From assembly GCA_031550435.1 (NCBI GenBank), contig JAVBOO010000009.1:49315-113314 (forward strand): a DNA stretch of 64,000 bases, written 5' to 3'. A model generated the notes under the pieces. The model had not been told where the DNA came from and searched no databases. It saw nothing but the letters and a program-made list of their open reading frames with translations. Origin of the DNA: JAVBOO01 sp031550435 (lineage in GTDB: Bacteria; Bacillota; Clostridia; Lachnospirales; WRAX01). The translations under genes and the position numbers were made by a program. This document shows positions 41,560-50,267 of this stretch, piece by piece. Each line of letters opens with the position of its first letter. Position 1 is the stretch's first letter.

Positions 41560-42928
41560 GTTCCGGGACGCTTGCGGAGTATTCGGCATATACGACAGAA
41601 ACAACAACGACAGCGCCGATTTAACATATTTCGCACTCATGTCCCTGCAGCACAGAGGGCAGGAAAGCGCAGGCATTGCGGTCAGCAATGAAGGCGCGGT
41701 AACGTGCTATAAAGATTCGGGGCTTGTACAGGAAAGTTTGAACGATAAAATACTGAGCATACTCAGGAGTGACATGTCCATCGGGCATGTTCGCTACGGG
41801 CTTCGAAAGGAAAACGGGCCGCAGTACGCTCAGCCGCACGTTGCCGGATACAAGCACGGTAATATGGCCGTGGCTCTAAACGGAGCACTGACGAACAACG
41901 CGGTGCTGCGAAAAAAGCTTGAGGAAGAGGGCGCGGTGTTCACGACCAACAGCGACTGCGAAGTAATATCCGCGCTTATCGCAAAGCACTTCAAGGCGAG
42001 CGTGACAGAAGCGGTGAAACTTGCGGTCAGAGAGCTCGAAGGCGGTTTTTCTCTTGTTATATTAATGGGTGGCAAAATTTTGGGTGCGCGCGATCGTTAC
42101 GGCATACGTCCGCTTTCGATCGGAAAGCTGCTTAACGGTTATGCGATTTCGTCGGAAAGCTGCGCTTTTGACATAATCGGGGCTGAGCTTGTTTGCGACG
42201 TTAATCCGGGAGAAATCGTTGTTATTGATTCGACAGCTCCGGGCATACACTTCGTAAACACGCTTGACAAGCCTCAGCAAGTTAAGGCAATGTGCGCGTT
42301 CGAGTTCGTGTATTTTGCCAGACCCGACTCGGTTATGAACGGAATCAGCGTACATGCATCCAGAGAGAGGGCCGGAAGGCAGCTCGCGAGGGAATATCCG
42401 GCCGATGCGGATTGCGTTATCGGCGTTCCGGATTCGGGAATCGCCGCCGCCGTTGGTTATGCCGCGGAAAGCGGTTTGCCGTATTCTCTGGGCTTTGTAA
42501 AAAACCGTTATGTCGGGCGAACGTTCATTAAACCGACACAGGCTCAAAGGGAGCTCGCGGTCAAGCTTAAGCTTAACCCGATACGGGAAGTAGTCGAAGG
42601 CAAACGAATCGTACTTGTGGACGACAGCATAGTCAGAGGAACAACCAGCCTGCAAATCATCGAATCTTTGAGAAATGCGGGAGCTAAGGAAGTGCATGTG
42701 CGCATACCAACGCCCGAGGTAAAAAATATTTGTCCGTTCGGAATCGATATACCCGATAAAGGAGAATTAATCTCGGCAAAACATTCTACACTGGAAATAT
42801 GCAAGATGATAACTGCCGATTCTCTCGGGTTTTTGAGCAGCGAAGGCATACTTGCCGCACTCGAGAGCGATTGCGGTGGATATTGCAGCGGCTGTTTAAC
42901 GGGTAACTGGCCCGGCATAAATATGTAG
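41546..42928 (+). CDS. purF: amidophosphoribosyltransferase
   Basis: A 460-residue enzyme of the first purine step, making phosphoribosylamine from PRPP and glutamine. After a short propeptide the catalytic cysteine is Cys10 (DACGVFGIYD). SLQHRGQESAGIA and HVRYG mark the glutaminase half. VDDSIVRGTT is the PRPP-binding loop. Cysteines for the Bacillus-type [4Fe-4S] cluster are in KNICPFG and CGGYCSGC. Its glutaminase is intact, unlike that of PurL. It overlaps the end of purL by 14 bp. Confidence 0.97.
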   Translation: MESTKFRDACGVFGIYDRNNNDSADLTYFALMSLQHRGQESAGIAVSNEGAVTCYKDSGLVQESLNDKILSILRSDMSIGHVRYGLRKENGPQYAQPHVAGYKHGNMAVALNGALTNNAVLRKKLEEEGAVFTTNSDCEVISALIAKHFKASVTEAVKLAVRELEGGFSLVILMGGKILGARDRYGIRPLSIGKLLNGYAISSESCAFDIIGAELVCDVNPGEIVVIDSTAPGIHFVNTLDKPQQVKAMCAFEFVYFARPDSVMNGISVHASRERAGRQLAREYPADADCVIGVPDSGIAAAVGYAAESGLPYSLGFVKNRYVGRTFIKPTQAQRELAVKLKLNPIREVVEGKRIVLVDDSIVRGTTSLQIIESLRNAGAKEVHVRIPTPEVKNICPFGIDIPDKGELISAKHSTLEICKMITADSLGFLSSEGILAALESDCGGYCSGCLTGNWPGINM

Positions 42929-42951
42929 AACTACGAGCCTTGGAGGTAATT

Positions 42952-43992
42952 ATGGAAGAGAGAATGACATACAAGTCCGCGGGGGTAGACGTAACGGCAG
43001 GTTATGATGCCGTTGCCAGGATGAAAAAGCATGTAGCGCGCACAAAAATACCCGGCCTTCTGGGCGGACTCGGCGACTTTGGCGGCATGTTCGAACTGCC
43101 GCAGGGATACAAGCAGCCCGTGCTCGTTTCCGGAACGGACGGTGTCGGAACGAAGCTTCAGCTCGCGTTCATGACCGGCATACACAACACAATAGGAATC
43201 GACTGTGTCGCGATGTGTGCAAACGACATAGTCTGCCAAGGCGCAAAACCGCTCGTTTTTCTGGACTATATAGGCTGCGGGGTTCTACGTCCGGAGTTGG
43301 TCGAAGCAATAGTCGAAGGTGTTTCGGAAGGCTGCGTACAGGCAGGTTGTGCGCTTGTCGGCGGTGAAACGGCGGAGATGCCGGGATTCTACAAGGACGA
43401 CGAATATGATGTTGCGGGTTTTTGCGTCGGCATAGCGGAAAAGGACAGGCTGATTACAAAGTCAAACGTGAAAAAGGGCGATGTATTGATAGGTCTGCCG
43501 TCTTCGGGAGTTCATTCAAACGGTTTTTCTCTTGTTCGCAGACTATTTTTTCAAAAGCTTAACTATACTGCGGATACAAAAATACCCGAGCTCTCAAAGA
43601 CTCTCGGCGAAACGCTGCTGACACCGACAAAGATATACGTCAAATCGGTGCTCGCCGCTCTTGAAATAGCCGAAATACACGGAATCGCGCATATTACCGG
43701 CGGCGGTTTTATCGAGAACATACCGAGAATTATCCCAGAGCATCTCGAAGCGAGAGTAAACATAAACTCTGTTCCCAAGCAGGCAATATTCGAACTTATA
43801 GAGAAGCTCGGAAACATTGAAAAGCGTGAACTTTATAACACGTTTAACATGGGCATAGGCCTTGTGCTCGCGGTTCCCGAGAAGGATTGCGATGCCGCGG
43901 TGCAGGCGCTGAAGGGCGAAAATCCCGTTATAATCGGCGAGGTGGCCGAGAGAACGGGGCAAAGCGAGGGGATAGTATTAGCCGGAATATAG
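42952..43992 (+). CDS. purM: phosphoribosylformylglycinamidine cyclo-ligase (AIR synthetase)
   Basis: A 346-residue PurM that closes the imidazole ring to give AIR. It has SGTDGVGTKLQLA, GIDCVAMCANDIVCQGAKPL, GGETAEMPG and HITGGGF, all family marks. I start at the ATG at 42952. GGAGG lies just before it, and an in-frame TTG at 42940 falls inside that site. The gap to purF is short, and the 3' end overlaps the purN frame. Confidence 0.97.
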   Translation: MEERMTYKSAGVDVTAGYDAVARMKKHVARTKIPGLLGGLGDFGGMFELPQGYKQPVLVSGTDGVGTKLQLAFMTGIHNTIGIDCVAMCANDIVCQGAKPLVFLDYIGCGVLRPELVEAIVEGVSEGCVQAGCALVGGETAEMPGFYKDDEYDVAGFCVGIAEKDRLITKSNVKKGDVLIGLPSSGVHSNGFSLVRRLFFQKLNYTADTKIPELSKTLGETLLTPTKIYVKSVLAALEIAEIHGIAHITGGGFIENIPRIIPEHLEARVNINSVPKQAIFELIEKLGNIEKRELYNTFNMGIGLVLAVPEKDCDAAVQALKGENPVIIGEVAERTGQSEGIVLAGI

Positions 43993-44567
43993 TAGTTTTG
44001 GTATCGGGCGGCGGCTCGAACCTGCAAAGTATTATCGACGGGATAGCGGACGGACGCATTCAAAACGGCAGAATTGCCGCGGTTATAAGCGACACACCGG
44101 GAGCATATGCGCTCAAACGCGCCGAACATGCGGGGATTGACGCTATCTTGCTTGATAAGAAGTCTTTCCCCGACAGAAAATCGTTTAATCAAAAACTTTC
44201 GGAGACGATAGACGGCTACAAACCGGATTTAATCGTTCTCGCCGGTTATTTAAGCATAATCGCGAAATCGCTAACCGAGCGTTACGAAAACAGAATAATC
44301 AACATACATCCGGCTCTCATACCGGCATTTTGCGGAAAAGGCTTTTACGGGCATAGGGTGCATGACGCGGTTATTGCGGCAGGAGTTAAAGAATCCGGCG
44401 CTACGGTACATTACGTTGACGGCGGAGTAGATACGGGTCCTATAATAATCCGTGAGACGGTACCGGTACCGGACGGGGATACCGCAGAAACACTCGCGGA
44501 AAGGGTGCTGAAAGTTGAGCACAAAATAATAGTGCAGGCTGTAAACAAAGTCTTAAACGAGGGGTAG
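43977..44567 (+). CDS. purN: phosphoribosylglycinamide formyltransferase, probable ATT start
   Basis: A PurN of about 196 residues that formylates GAR with 10-formyl-THF. The family start VVLVSGGGSNLQSIIDG is directly preceded by a region without ATG, GTG or TTG at a fitting place. GAGGGG lies 5 bases before an ATT at 43977, giving M-S-R-N-I-V-V-L, the usual PurN N-terminus. The next in-frame ATG upstream is at 43887, would add 30 residues foreign to the family and lies within purM. The active site INIHPALIPAFCGKG...H and the Asp of DGGVDTGPII are present. It overlaps purM by 16 bp. Confidence 0.93.
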   Translation: MSRNIVVLVSGGGSNLQSIIDGIADGRIQNGRIAAVISDTPGAYALKRAEHAGIDAILLDKKSFPDRKSFNQKLSETIDGYKPDLIVLAGYLSIIAKSLTERYENRIINIHPALIPAFCGKGFYGHRVHDAVIAAGVKESGATVHYVDGGVDTGPIIIRETVPVPDGDTAETLAERVLKVEHKIIVQAVNKVLNEG

Positions 44568-44572
44568 GCATT

Positions 44573-46108
44573 ATGAAACGAGCTGTAATCAGCGTAAGCG
44601 ACAAATCCGGAATAGTCGAATTTGCGGCGGCTCTTGCGGCAAAAGGCTATGAAATTATTTCAACGGGCGGCACGGCCTCGGTTTTGAGACAGGCAGGAAT
44701 CAATGTAATCGAGATTGAAGACGTTACGGGCTTTCCGGAATGTTTCGACGGGCGGGTGAAAACTTTGCACCCGCTCATACACGGCGGCGTTTTATATCTT
44801 CGGGACAACGCGGAGCATGTTGCTACTGCCGAAAAATACGGAATGCATTCAATCGACCTGATTTGCGTTAACCTGTACCCGTTTAAAAAGACGGTTGCAA
44901 AGCAGGATCACAGCCTTGCCGAAGCCATCGAAAACATCGATATCGGCGGCCCTTCTCTGATAAGGTCTGGTTCAAAGAACTACCGTTTTGTCACGGTTGT
45001 AACCGATACGGAGGATTACTCGAGCGTAATAGAAAACATGGATTCGCAAGGCAATGTATCAGCCGAACTGCGCTTTAAGCTCTCGGCAAAGGCATTTGCA
45101 CATACCGCGGCTTACGATGCTTTTATTGCGGAATATCTCGCAAAGGCAGCCGGTACGGAGAAATTTCCGAAGCAGCTTACGCTTACGTTTGAGAAAAAGC
45201 AGGAACTGCGCTACGGCGAAAACTCTCACCAGCAGGCTGCATACTACACAAAGCCGGATATTGATACGAGCTGCATAACTGCCGCGAAATTTTTGCACGG
45301 TAAAGAGCTTTCGTATAATAATATAGGCGATGCAGACGGAGCGGTCGCGATTGTTAAAGAGTTTGACAAGCCGGTTTGTGTTGCGGTCAAACATGCTACA
45401 CCCTGCGCGGTTTCACTCGGAAGCGATTCGTGCCAGGCTTTTATACGTGCGTATAACGCCGACCCGGTTTCGATTTACGGCGGAATAATCGCTTTTAATA
45501 CAATAGTAACGGAAGAATGCGCCGCTGAGATAAACAAGATTTTTGCCGAGATAGTAATTGCTCCTTCTTTCACGGACACAGCGCTCGCGATACTGGCAAA
45601 AAAGAAAAACCTGAGAATACTGGAGCTTCCCGAAATAGCCGAGAGAGTAAAAAGCGATACCGAATTCAAATTTATCTCAAACGGTCTGCTTGTTCAGGAT
45701 AAAGACTCGGGCGGTGGTTTTTCGGATAAAACATGCGTGACGGAGGTTCAGCCCGCGCCCGAATCCGTCGAGGATTTGGAATTTGCGATGCTTGTGTGCA
45801 AGCATGTTAAATCAAACGCCATTGTAATTGCAAAAAACGGTTGCACGCTGGGAATCGGCGGGGGTTCGGTCAGCAGGGTTTGGGCTGCGGAAAGCGCTGT
45901 GCTTCGCGCAGGCGAGTACACAAGGGGCGCAGTCTTGGCTTCCGATGCATTCTTTCCGTTCGACGATGTCGTCAAGCTCTGCGCAAAGGCAGGAATTTCG
46001 GCGATCATTCAACCCGGAGGCTCAATTAACGACAACGTGTCGATTGCTGCGTGCGACGAAGCGGGAATAGCAATGGTGTTTACGGGCATAAGGCATTTCA
46101 AACACTAA
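44573..46108 (+). CDS. purH: bifunctional AICAR transformylase/IMP cyclohydrolase
   Basis: A 511-residue enzyme for the last two steps to IMP. Residues 1 to about 195 are the MGS-like IMP cyclohydrolase (ISVSDKSGIVEFA, STGGTA, FDGRVKTLHP). The rest is the transformylase (LRYGENSHQQAA, LSYNNIGDADGA, and Lys-His in VAVKHATPC). QPGGSINDN near the end is standard. GAGGGG precedes the ATG, and the gap to purN is 5 bp. Confidence 0.97.
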   Translation: MKRAVISVSDKSGIVEFAAALAAKGYEIISTGGTASVLRQAGINVIEIEDVTGFPECFDGRVKTLHPLIHGGVLYLRDNAEHVATAEKYGMHSIDLICVNLYPFKKTVAKQDHSLAEAIENIDIGGPSLIRSGSKNYRFVTVVTDTEDYSSVIENMDSQGNVSAELRFKLSAKAFAHTAAYDAFIAEYLAKAAGTEKFPKQLTLTFEKKQELRYGENSHQQAAYYTKPDIDTSCITAAKFLHGKELSYNNIGDADGAVAIVKEFDKPVCVAVKHATPCAVSLGSDSCQAFIRAYNADPVSIYGGIIAFNTIVTEECAAEINKIFAEIVIAPSFTDTALAILAKKKNLRILELPEIAERVKSDTEFKFISNGLLVQDKDSGGGFSDKTCVTEVQPAPESVEDLEFAMLVCKHVKSNAIVIAKNGCTLGIGGGSVSRVWAAESAVLRAGEYTRGAVLASDAFFPFDDVVKLCAKAGISAIIQPGGSINDNVSIAACDEAGIAMVFTGIRHFKH

Positions 46109-46119
46109 CGGAGGCCTAA

Positions 46120-47367
46120 ATGAATATACTTGTTATCGGCGGCGGAGGCCGTGAACACGCTGTCGGCCTTAGTCTAAGGGCGGATGACCGCGTCAAAAAG
46201 CTGTATTTCGCTCCGGGTAACGGCGGAACATCGGAAATAGGCGAAAATATCCTAATCGGCGTTAGCGAGACGGACAAGCTTCTCGATTTTGCCCTGCAAA
46301 ACAATATAGATATAACTATAGTCGGGCCTGAATTGCCGCTTTCTTTGGGTATTTCCGACATTTTCCGCGAAAAAGGTCTTGTGGTATTCGGACCATCGGC
46401 GCATGCGGCCAAACTCGAGACATCAAAGACTTTTTCGAAAGATTTTATGAAAAAATACGGCCTGCCGACAGCGGACTATTCAGTATACAGTGATGCGGCT
46501 GAAGCAATCAGGGCTTGTGAGGCTTCCGAGTATCCTGTCGTTATAAAGGCCGACGGACTCGCGGCGGGGAAGGGCGTTGTAATCTGCGAAAGCTTTGAAC
46601 ACGCGAAGAAAGAACTAGAGGCGATAATGATCGGCAAATGCTTTGGAGCTTCGGGTGATACGATTGTAATAGAGCGCTTTTTAAGCGGAAAAGAAGCCAC
46701 GGTGCTTTGCTTTACCGATGGAGTCAGTATTGTTCCAACGGTGAGCTCTATGGACCACAAACGCGTGTTTGACGGGGATATGGGGCCGAATACCGGCGGT
46801 ATGGGCGCGGTTTCTCCCGCGAGGTATTACACGGAAAAACACGCGGCCGCATTTGAGGCTGTGATGCAAAAAACGCTTGCAGCCATACAAAGCGAAGGAA
46901 TGGATTACAGGGGAGTGCTGTATTTCGGACTCATGCTCAGCGGAGACGAAATCAATATAATCGAGTTTAACGCAAGGTTCGGCGATCCCGAAACGGAAGC
47001 TGTGCTCGCTCGGCTTGAAACCCCGCTTGTTGACATAGTACGAGCCGTATGCGATAAAAAGCTAGGCAGTATAAAAATCGACTGGAAGAAACAAGCTTCG
47101 GCTTGTGTCGTAATCGCATCCGACGGTTACCCGGGGTCTTATAAGACGGGCCTCGACATAGACCTGCCGAAAACGCCCGAAAACGTTCGGATATTTCATG
47201 CGGGAACGGACATAAAGAACGGAAAGCTTGTGACTAGCGGCGGCAGAGTACTTGCGGTAACGGCGCTCGGCGATGATCCGGAAGCCGCGAGAAAAAGTGC
47301 TTACGACGTTTGCGAAAAAATAAAGTTCCAAGGCGCTCGGTACCGCAAAGATATCGGGCAATGTTAA
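46120..47367 (+). CDS. purD: phosphoribosylamine-glycine ligase (GAR synthetase)
   Basis: A 415-residue ATP-grasp ligase joining glycine to phosphoribosylamine. The sequence begins NILVIGGGGREHAVG, and VIKADGLAAGKGVVI, MGPNTGGMGA and EFNARFGDPETEAVL mark nucleotide and metal binding. It lies 11 bp after purH. A gap of 117 bp follows, which includes a half copy of the family D repeat (GTAAGCGCTGATT at 47403). Confidence 0.97.
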   Translation: MNILVIGGGGREHAVGLSLRADDRVKKLYFAPGNGGTSEIGENILIGVSETDKLLDFALQNNIDITIVGPELPLSLGISDIFREKGLVVFGPSAHAAKLETSKTFSKDFMKKYGLPTADYSVYSDAAEAIRACEASEYPVVIKADGLAAGKGVVICESFEHAKKELEAIMIGKCFGASGDTIVIERFLSGKEATVLCFTDGVSIVPTVSSMDHKRVFDGDMGPNTGGMGAVSPARYYTEKHAAAFEAVMQKTLAAIQSEGMDYRGVLYFGLMLSGDEINIIEFNARFGDPETEAVLARLETPLVDIVRAVCDKKLGSIKIDWKKQASACVVIASDGYPGSYKTGLDIDLPKTPENVRIFHAGTDIKNGKLVTSGGRVLAVTALGDDPEAARKSAYDVCEKIKFQGARYRKDIGQC

Positions 47368-47484
47368 AAGGCGCCGGCTTTGGCTGCGGATAAGTATTCT
47401 GAGTAAGCGCTGATTGTTTGCGCGGAGCAAAACTCTTGCGGCTTGGCAGCCTTACCCGTGATTGTATTTTAGGAGGGTATTATT

Positions 47485-48171
47485 ATGATTAACGGTAAAC
47501 TGATATATAAGGGAAAGACAAAGGACGTTTACGAGCTTGACAACGGTAATTGTTTATTGTTCTTCAAAGACGACATGACGGGCGAGAACGGCAAGTTCGA
47601 TCCCGGCGCGAACACAATAGGGCTCTCGATCGGCGGTATCGGAAGAGAATGGCTGCGTATGACGAAATATTTCTTTGAGAAAATCGAAGCAGCCGGTTTC
47701 CCGACGCATTTCGTAAGCGCTGATTTAGAAAACGGCACTATGGAGGTTCTCAAAGCGAAGACGTTTGGAAAGGGCTTAGAGGCAATATGCCGTTTTAAGT
47801 CAACAGGCAGTTTTATGCGCCGCTACGGTGATTACGCAAAAGAGGGACAGGATCTCGATGCGATTGTAGAGTTCACGCTCAAAGACGACGGGAGAGGGGA
47901 CCCTGTAATTTCCGCCGATACACTTAACGCGTTAAACATTATGACTTTAGAGACACACGACCAACTTAAAAAGCTCACGGCAGATATTTGCAGGTTTATC
48001 AGGGATGAGCTTGCCAAGCTCGGTATCACGCTTTATGACATCAAGCTCGAGTATGGAATGTATAACGGTAACGTAATACTTATAGACGAGATTGCCGGCG
48101 GAAATATGAGGGTTTACAAAGACGAGCAAAAGCTCGAACCGCTTGAAATTGCAAAGATAATCGCCAAGTAA
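47485..48171 (+). CDS. purC: SAICAR synthase
   Basis: A 228-residue PurC that links aspartate to CAIR. KLIYKGKTKDVYE opens the protein, and FKDDMTGENG and LIDEIAGGNMR are close to the family forms. AGGAGGG precedes the ATG. With it, the operon holds every step from PRPP to IMP except purB and a separate purK. PurE is supplied as the tail of PurL. Confidence 0.96.
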   Translation: MINGKLIYKGKTKDVYELDNGNCLLFFKDDMTGENGKFDPGANTIGLSIGGIGREWLRMTKYFFEKIEAAGFPTHFVSADLENGTMEVLKAKTFGKGLEAICRFKSTGSFMRRYGDYAKEGQDLDAIVEFTLKDDGRGDPVISADTLNALNIMTLETHDQLKKLTADICRFIRDELAKLGITLYDIKLEYGMYNGNVILIDEIAGGNMRVYKDEQKLEPLEIAKIIAK

Positions 48172-48194
48172 GCGTTGAATCGATGAGATTTCAA

Positions 48195-48235
48195 CTATAG
48201 TTGTTTAAGACCGTTTTTGGCTTAAACGACTGTAG
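48195..48235 (+). terminator. hairpin after purC
   Basis: CTATAGTTGTTTAAG pairs with CTTAAACGACTGTAG over 15 positions including two G-U pairs. No T-run follows, so it may be a weak terminator or an RNA-stability hairpin. Confidence 0.5.
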
Positions 48236-48261
48236 ACCGCACATATCCTATGATTGTAAAA

Positions 48262-48291
48262 AGCCGGCCCCCGCGTTTGCGGGAGCCGGCT
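48262..48291 (-). terminator. terminator of the sortase-obg-yhbY-nuclease operon
   Basis: On the minus strand AGCCGGCTCCCGC pairs with GCGGGGGCCGGCT and TTTTTAC follows. It sits 5 bp past the stop of the nuclease-like gene. Confidence 0.85.
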
Positions 48292-48295
48292 GTCT

Positions 48296-49942
48296 TTATC
48301 TGAAAACTATAACATCTTTTATTTCTCCGTAAACGGCTTCTTTGCCGAATCCCACGCATAACTCAGCGATTTCATCCAAATAAGCGTAAGGCCTGATGTT
48401 TCTTTGCATCATTATTGCGGTCGCCATAGCCGAGGTTATCGACGGGCTGAGACTCAAAAGCTCATCATAACTTGCGCTGTTAATGTCTGTAAACAGGGTT
48501 ATCCTGTCTCTGTAGGGAACAAGTGAGGCCGGAAGTTCCGCAGGGGTACGATATATTCTGCTTCCGGTTATAATTGACTGAGCAAGCGAAACCGGTATCC
48601 CTGCCGCCTCAAGCTGTGTTCTTGTCGCGGTCTTGATATTAACGCGCTTTTGAACATCCTTTTCGAGTGAAGTCGATGACGGCTCGGCATATGATATAAA
48701 CTCGTCAATCTTGCTAACTGCCGTGGTCGATATATAGCCCGCAAGGGCGTATTTGTTCGTAATCGGGCGGTTATTCATTATCAAATCAACGGGAGCTTTT
48801 CCGTCCCTGTCGCCTCCGAACAGGCTAAGCAGTTCGTCGCGGTCGGCGGTATTGATATTGGTTATTACGCTGAAATTGTCTTCGAATGTGTTGAAATACT
48901 TCTGCGGAAGCTGCAATTCGTACATAATCTCGGTTTTAGTCTTATAGCTGTGCAGACCCCGCGCTTCGACAATGCTTTTCGCCATATCCTGAGATATGCC
49001 TGTTTTCAGCAGTTGGTCGTAGCCGGCCGTATTTATGTTTATACGATACGCGTTTTTTGTAAGAGCTATAGTCTCGGTAGGTTTGACTGACATGAAACTT
49101 AAATTACTCGTATACGCAAGGCCGCTTATCGTTCTGCTTGTGTTCAAACTCGACAGTGAAGCTATTGTTCCTTTGCTTGAACGATAAGTCATAACGCTGT
49201 CGGCATCGTCGCTTGTAAAGTTGGCAAGTGAAAGCAGCTCAGCTTCCGAAGCCGTGTTAACATCGGTGCAGACAGTCATGGACGAGCTGTTTTTCTCAAA
49301 GTCTTCGCGGCCAAAGAGCGGCACAAAGCGAATTTCATTAATATCATTAAACGGATTGGTGCTTCTGTATGTTACTATATTAGAAGCAACTGATTTCGCT
49401 ATGCCGAAACGCTCGGCAAGCATGTCCGCTCCGGCGGTGTTGATGTTTGTCATAACGGCGGATGAAGTACCGGGAACCAAAGCTTCGCCCCAAATACCCA
49501 GCCCTTGCCGCTTGGCATCTTTTTCAAGAGTAAGGAAATAATTAAAATAACTCAGCTTGCTTTGGCTTATATCAGTCTTGGCATAACCGAGTATCAACAT
49601 AAGGCTGTTTATCATGCTTCCTTGATAATCAACATAGGCATAATTCCAACGCCCGTCGTTTAACGCGTTTGAGTCGGTTCGAACCGTGACATGCTTTCCG
49701 GTAATTACGGCGCAAAGGTATTCGTAAGCGGGAGTATAACCGTTAGAGTTTATACCGGCAAAACGAACAAGGGCGTATTGCCCCGAAGAATCTGAGCGCA
49801 CGACAATTGAATCACCGTCGATAACTTCGACGACAACCGCTTCTGTTATACCCGGCAGCAGTACATAGCGCGACGCGGAAACCGGACAAACGGGGGTGAG
49901 AGTAAAAAGCAGCGCCAAAAACACGGTAAAGAGTTTTTTCAT
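48296..49942 (-). CDS. secreted thermonuclease-like protein with six helix-hairpin-helix repeats
   Basis: A 548-residue exported protein. Residues 1-23 are a signal peptide. About 33-145 is a staphylococcal-nuclease (OB-fold) domain: VEVIDGDSIVV carries the Ca-binding Asp pair and Arg60 is in place. The position of catalytic Asp40 is Asn65, and the Glu43 position is filled by Gly68 through a small insert, so activity is doubtful. From about 160 follow six ComEA-type helix-hairpin-helix units, each opening like NINTA (NINTAGADML, DVNTASEAEL, NINTAGYDQL, NINTADRDEL, NIKTATRTQL, DINSASYDEL). HhH units bind DNA backbone. The protein may bind external DNA at the surface. Start ATG 49942 after a run of G. 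Confidence 0.85.
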   Translation of the reverse strand: MKKLFTVFLALLFTLTPVCPVSASRYVLLPGITEAVVVEVIDGDSIVVRSDSSGQYALVRFAGINSNGYTPAYEYLCAVITGKHVTVRTDSNALNDGRWNYAYVDYQGSMINSLMLILGYAKTDISQSKLSYFNYFLTLEKDAKRQGLGIWGEALVPGTSSAVMTNINTAGADMLAERFGIAKSVASNIVTYRSTNPFNDINEIRFVPLFGREDFEKNSSSMTVCTDVNTASEAELLSLANFTSDDADSVMTYRSSKGTIASLSSLNTSRTISGLAYTSNLSFMSVKPTETIALTKNAYRININTAGYDQLLKTGISQDMAKSIVEARGLHSYKTKTEIMYELQLPQKYFNTFEDNFSVITNINTADRDELLSLFGGDRDGKAPVDLIMNNRPITNKYALAGYISTTAVSKIDEFISYAEPSSTSLEKDVQKRVNIKTATRTQLEAAGIPVSLAQSIITGSRIYRTPAELPASLVPYRDRITLFTDINSASYDELLSLSPSITSAMATAIMMQRNIRPYAYLDEIAELCVGFGKEAVYGEIKDVIVFR

Positions 49943-49961
49943 ATAGCCCCCCCTTGGTTTT

Positions 49962-50258
49962 TTACTTGCAGCCACTCATATCAATTATCGGCTTCTTTTT
50001 CGACTTACGGTAGAACACAATTTTACTGCCTATAACAAGAATGATTTCGGAATGGGTTCTTTCCTTTATCCTTTCGGCCATTTCTCTTATATCTTCGTCG
50101 CAGTTGTTAAGAACCGAAACTTTTATAAGCTCTCTGGCTTCAAGCGCTTCGTCAACAGCCGCTGTTATATCCGGTGTTAAACCCTGCTTGCCGATTTGTA
50201 CGATGCTCGTCAGCTTTGAAGCGAGCCCTTTCAGGTAAGATCTTTCTTTGCTCGTCAT
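49962..50258 (-). CDS. yhbY: YhbY/CRS1-type RNA-binding protein
   Basis: A 98-residue CRM-domain protein. RSYLKGLASKL and VQIGKQGLTPDI (the GxxG loop region) are typical, as is VLVIGSKIVFYR-like VIGSKIVFYRKSKK near the end. It associates with pre-50S ribosomes in E. coli. It follows obg by 9 bp, a common pairing in Firmicutes. GGAGT precedes the ATG. Confidence 0.93.
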   Translation of the reverse strand: MTSKERSYLKGLASKLTSIVQIGKQGLTPDITAAVDEALEARELIKVSVLNNCDEDIREMAERIKERTHSEIILVIGSKIVFYRKSKKKPIIDMSGCK

Positions 50259-50267
50259 TTTGTACTC

